24,639 nucleotides of DNA, from assembly GCA_002329325.1 (NCBI GenBank), contig DCTX01000063.1, positions 1 to 24,639 on the forward strand, written 5' to 3'. Position 1 is the stretch's first letter; the number at the start of each line of letters is the position of its first letter. The notes under the pieces were generated by a model, which saw only the letters and a list, made by a program, of their open reading frames with translations, did no database searches and was not told the origin of the DNA. The position numbers and the translations under genes are program-made. The DNA is from Anaerolineales bacterium UBA1429 (lineage in GTDB: Bacteria; Chloroflexota; Anaerolineae; UBA1429). Positions 22,065 through 24,639 of this stretch are shown here, in pieces.

Positions 22065-24199
22065 GAGCCGGTCGTGTTCACCTGCTCGGATTCGCGCACG
22101 GCAAAGGTGCGCCGCTCGCTGTACTCGCTGCGCTTGCCCTTGTTCCACTGATTCACGGGGCGCAGATAGCCCACCACCCGCGAATAGACCTCGCACGGCT
22201 GCTCGGTGCCGCACTTGGGGCACTCAAAGTGCTCGCCCTCCAGGTAGCCGTGGACGGGGCAGACGCTAAAGGTGGGGGTCAGGGTAAAGTACGGCAGCGA
22301 GTAGTTGGCGGCCACACGACGCACCAGGCTCTTGGTCGCCTCGATGGAGGAGATCCGTTCGCCCAAGAAGACGTGCATCACGGTGCCGCCGGTGTAGCGG
22401 GTCTGTAGGCCGTCCTGCCAATCCAGCGCCTCAAAGAGGTCGTCGGTGGCGTTCACCGGCAACTGGCTCGAGTTGGTATAGTAGGCCTCGCCCACCGGGC
22501 TCTCGGCGCCGGCGGTGATGATGTTCGGGTAGAGGTTGCGATCCAGCATGGCAAAGCGGTAGCTGGTGCCCTCGGCGGGGGTCGCCTCCAGGTTGTAGAG
22601 CTCCCCGCTCTCCTCCTGATACCGCTGAAGCCTATCGCGCATATAGTTCAGGACGCGCATGGCAAAGTCTCGAGCGCCCTGGTCGGTCAGATCGAGCCCC
22701 ATAAAGTTGAGGCAGGCCTCGTTCATGCCGTTGAGGCCGATGGTGTTAAAGTGGTTGCCCCAATACTGGCCCGTCTGGGCCTTGACGCCATCCAGGTAGT
22801 GCTGAGAATAGGGGTACAGCCCGCCCTCGGTGAACCGCTCGATCACGCGGCGGCGGATGGTCAGGGCCTCCTTGGCGATATCCATCAGGCGGCCCACCCG
22901 CGCCAGGAACTCCTGCTCGCTGTTGGCCAGATAGCCGATGCGGGCCAGGTTGAGGGTGACGACGCCGATGCTGCCCGTCAGCGGATTGGAGCCAAAGAGC
23001 CCCCCGCCCCGCTTGCGCAGCTCCTTGTTGGAGAGGCGCAGGCGGCAACACATGGAGCGCACGTCATCGGGGCTCAGGTCCGAGTTCACAAAGTTGGCAA
23101 AGTAGGGGATGCCGTACTTGGCCGTCATCTGCCAGATCGGATCGAGCTTGGGGTTGTCCCAGTCGAAATCGGGCGTGATGTTGTAGGTCGGGATCGGGAA
23201 GGTAAAGACGCGCCCGTTGGCATCCCCGGCCAGCATCAGCTCGGCAAAGCAGCGGTTCAGCAGGTCCATCTCCTCCTGAAACTCGCTGTAGGTGGCCTCC
23301 TGGGGCTCGCCGCCGATGATGACGTACTCGTTGGCCAGGATCTCGGGCACGGTGAGATCAAAGGTCAGGTTGGTGAAGGGAGTCTGAAAGCCAACCCGGG
23401 TGGGAACGTTCAGGTTAAAGATGAACTCCTGCAGGGCCTGGCGCACCTCTTTTTCGGTCAGGTGATCGTGGCGGATAAAGGGCGCCATAAAGGTGTCAAA
23501 GTTGGCAAAGGCCACCGCCCCCGCCGACTCGCCCTGGATGGTGTAGAAAAAGTTCACAATCTGGCCCAGGGCGGAGCGAAAGTGCCGCGGCGGGCTGGAA
23601 TGCACCTTGCCGGGCACGCCGCCAAAGCCGCGGATCAGCAGGTCACGCAGATCCCAGCCGCAACAGTAGACCGCCAGGATGTAGAGATCGTGCAGGTGCA
23701 GATCGCCGCTGATGTGGGCATCGCGCACCTCTTTGGGGAAGAGGCGGTTCAGCCAGTAGGAGCTGTTGACCGCCGAGAAGATATGGTTGTTGAGGCCCTG
23801 AAGAGAAAAGCTCATGTTGCTGTTCTCTTTGACGCGCCAATCGAGTTGATCCAGGTAGCCGTCAATCAGCTCGTTGGCATCCACCAGGGCACGGATATCG
23901 CGCAGCTTGCTGTGGAGGTCCCGATAGAGGATGAAGGCCTTGGCCGTCTTGGCATGGCCGTAGTGGATCAGGGCGCTTTCAACCAGGTCCTGAATCTCTT
24001 CAACGGAGGGCACGCCTCGCTCGCCATAGCGCTGGGCCAGCTCCTGCACCACGGCATCGGAGATGAAAACGGCCCGCTCGCGGTCGTCGCCGCCCACAGC
24101 CTGGGCGGCCTTGAAGATTGCGTTGGTGATCTTTTCCTGGTCAAAAGGCACCAGGCGGCCGTCTCTTTTGCGAACCTGGCGAATACAGACGGATTGCAT
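22061..24199 (-). CDS. nrdD: Anaerobic (class III) ribonucleoside-triphosphate reductase
   Basis: NrdD makes deoxyribonucleotides without oxygen by glycyl-radical chemistry. The 712-residue protein opens with an ATP-cone (about 1-95: VRKRDGRLVPFDQEKITNAIF). The catalytic domain has a CC pair at 384-385 (SMCCRLRLS), the likely thiyl region, and LTGSIGVVTLNL. The C-terminal zinc site uses C647, C660, C663 and C669 (CPVHG, CPKC, C). The glycyl radical loop is RVVGYLRPVNQWNKGK, with G677. It resembles the Thermotoga-type enzyme. The start is ATG 24199, with GGGAGG about 6 bases upstream. The frame to 24250 lacks a site. Expression is probably NrdR-controlled (sites at 24438 and 24470). It shows the organism can grow anaerobically. 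Confidence 0.95.
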   Translation of the reverse strand: MQSVCIRQVRKRDGRLVPFDQEKITNAIFKAAQAVGGDDRERAVFISDAVVQELAQRYGERGVPSVEEIQDLVESALIHYGHAKTAKAFILYRDLHSKLRDIRALVDANELIDGYLDQLDWRVKENSNMSFSLQGLNNHIFSAVNSSYWLNRLFPKEVRDAHISGDLHLHDLYILAVYCCGWDLRDLLIRGFGGVPGKVHSSPPRHFRSALGQIVNFFYTIQGESAGAVAFANFDTFMAPFIRHDHLTEKEVRQALQEFIFNLNVPTRVGFQTPFTNLTFDLTVPEILANEYVIIGGEPQEATYSEFQEEMDLLNRCFAELMLAGDANGRVFTFPIPTYNITPDFDWDNPKLDPIWQMTAKYGIPYFANFVNSDLSPDDVRSMCCRLRLSNKELRKRGGGLFGSNPLTGSIGVVTLNLARIGYLANSEQEFLARVGRLMDIAKEALTIRRRVIERFTEGGLYPYSQHYLDGVKAQTGQYWGNHFNTIGLNGMNEACLNFMGLDLTDQGARDFAMRVLNYMRDRLQRYQEESGELYNLEATPAEGTSYRFAMLDRNLYPNIITAGAESPVGEAYYTNSSQLPVNATDDLFEALDWQDGLQTRYTGGTVMHVFLGERISSIEATKSLVRRVAANYSLPYFTLTPTFSVCPVHGYLEGEHFECPKCGTEQPCEVYSRVVGYLRPVNQWNKGKRSEYSERRTFAVRESEQVNTTGS

Positions 24200-24230
24200 G
24201 CGCTGCCTCCCTCTATCGGTAGAAAGACCC

Positions 24231-24275
24231 CTCATCAGGCGAATCGGCACAGAAAACTTGACAAGGCCCGATGAG
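24231..24275 (-). promoter_or_regulatory. Hairpin in the nrdD leader
   Basis: CTCATCAGG (24231-24239) pairs with CCCGATGAG (24267-24275) with one mismatch, around a 27-base loop. It lies just upstream of the nrdD ribosome site in a roughly 155-nt leader. No known riboswitch consensus was recognised. Confidence 0.3.
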
Positions 24276-24360
24276 GAGCCGGCTAGTGGGGAAATGTCCC
24301 AGAGAGCACTCGGTTACGAACGGGCCCCGTGGAAAGGGGGTGCCTCGATCGTGTACCGGC

Positions 24361-24389
24361 ATTATAGCCCCAGGCGTGGTGGATTGCAA
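24361..24389 (-). promoter_or_regulatory. Sigma-70-type promoter of nrdDG
   Basis: On the minus strand TTGCAA (24389-24384), 17 bases, then a perfect TATAAT (24366-24361). The start site would be near 24354, about 155 nt before nrdD. Confidence 0.65.
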
Positions 24390-24437
24390 GACTCTCTGCG
24401 TAAATTCGGCGGAACTGATCCTGGGTTCACGCCATGT

Positions 24438-24453
24438 TCACTAGTTCTAGTAG
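24438..24453. promoter_or_regulatory. NrdR box 2 (weaker), nrdDG
   Basis: TCACTAGTTCTAGTAG fits the NrdR consensus acaCwAtATaTwGtgt in CACTA...TAGT but not at the centre. It starts exactly 32 bp from the better box at 24470, the three-helical-turn spacing typical of NrdR box pairs. Confidence 0.5.
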
Positions 24454-24469
24454 GCACGTTATTGCAGCG

Positions 24470-24485
24470 CCACAATATGTAGTGT
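24470..24485. promoter_or_regulatory. NrdR box 1 (strong), nrdDG
   Basis: CCACAATATGTAGTGT matches the 16-bp NrdR box consensus at nearly every position. NrdR represses ribonucleotide reductase genes, and this site lies upstream of nrdD. The pair is about 50 bp upstream of the mapped -35, farther than usual, so another promoter closer to the boxes may exist. Confidence 0.65.
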
Positions 24486-24516
24486 TATGGCGAGCAGTGC
24501 GAAAAGCAGGAAAAAC

Positions 24517-24530
24517 AGAACAAGTGTTCT
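24517..24530. promoter_or_regulatory. SOS-box-like palindrome
   Basis: AGAACAAGTGTTCT contains GAAC-AAGT-GTTC, matching the Gram-positive LexA box CGAACRNRYGTTCG at all but the two outer bases. An A-rich left and T-rich right flank extend the imperfect dyad to 24513-24534. The target may be nrdDG or a gene beyond the right edge. Confidence 0.4.
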
Positions 24531-24639
24531 TTTTCACGTCGAATTGCAGCTTGTCCTGCATAGAGGCCTCGGGTGTACAGCCCCGCAGGCGCGCTCGTCA
24601 CGAGCCAACGCGCCCGCCCGCCCGGCCCCGTCGCCTTTT
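24531..24639. other. Right window edge, no gene recognised
   Basis: No coding frame or RNA could be supported in these last bases. With the regulatory sites to the left, the gene-free stretch is about 440 bases, from 24200 to the edge. Confidence 0.4.

Noticed and set aside
24200..24354. Cobalamin or other riboswitch in the nrdD leader
   Set aside because: No B12-box or other recognised riboswitch core was found. Only a simple imperfect hairpin is visible.

Overview
This is a GC-rich bacterial window. It most likely comes from an anaerobic or facultatively anaerobic member of the Chloroflexota (Anaerolineae-like). That placement is an inference. It rests on the Thr/Pro-rich extracellular tail of the class A penicillin-binding protein, the Rho and LysM/M23 types, the class III (oxygen-sensitive) ribonucleotide reductase, and a dense set of Gfo/Idh/MocA, MR/MLE and UxuA-type sugar genes. 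No rRNA, tRNA, CRISPR array or intact transposase was seen.

Layout. (1) 1-840: the 5' part of a glycoside hydrolase family 2 gene reads left. Divergent from it, a consensus sigma-70 promoter drives a very short transcription unit that holds an 11-codon ORF and ends in two terminators with the same stem core. (2) 925-6167, plus strand: HAD phosphatase, ABC-F ATPase and a bifunctional class A PBP. (3) 6187-8841, minus strand: rho followed by a LysM/M23 endopeptidase, with a perfect TTGACA-N17-TATAAT promoter about 200 bp upstream of rho. (4) 8918-9236: a non-coding tandem duplication of a 151-bp unit, each copy holding two 24-bp subrepeats. (5) 9364-21272: a sugar-acid catabolic region. On the plus strand are an MR/MLE-type dehydratase and D-mannonate dehydratase. 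On the minus strand are D-glycerate 2-kinase, a divergent enolase-fold protein, a PfkB sugar kinase, an L-fucose/L-arabinose isomerase-family protein, two Gfo/Idh/MocA oxidoreductases and a small UxuA-like TIM-barrel protein. (6) 21369-24485, minus strand: nrdD-nrdG, overlapping by ATGA, with a pair of NrdR-box-like sites upstream. The last bases hold an SOS-box-like palindrome and no gene.

How the genes may work together. The GH2 enzyme could release sugars or uronates. The isomerase, oxidoreductases and epimerase-like protein could convert them to aldonates. The MR/MLE and UxuA dehydratases would give 2-keto-3-deoxy acids, which the PfkB kinase could phosphorylate. Glycerate 2-kinase would bring glycerate into lower glycolysis as 2-phosphoglycerate. 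The enolase-like protein sits exactly where an enolase would be useful, yet it lacks several residues needed for enolase chemistry, so its reaction is open. It is the most interesting single gene here. No transporter or regulator gene is in the window, although a LacI-type operator palindrome lies upstream of one catabolic promoter.

Start codons were often moved inward from the longest ORF on the basis of Shine-Dalgarno spacing and family N-termini, as noted per gene. All functional calls come from reading motifs. No database search was run.
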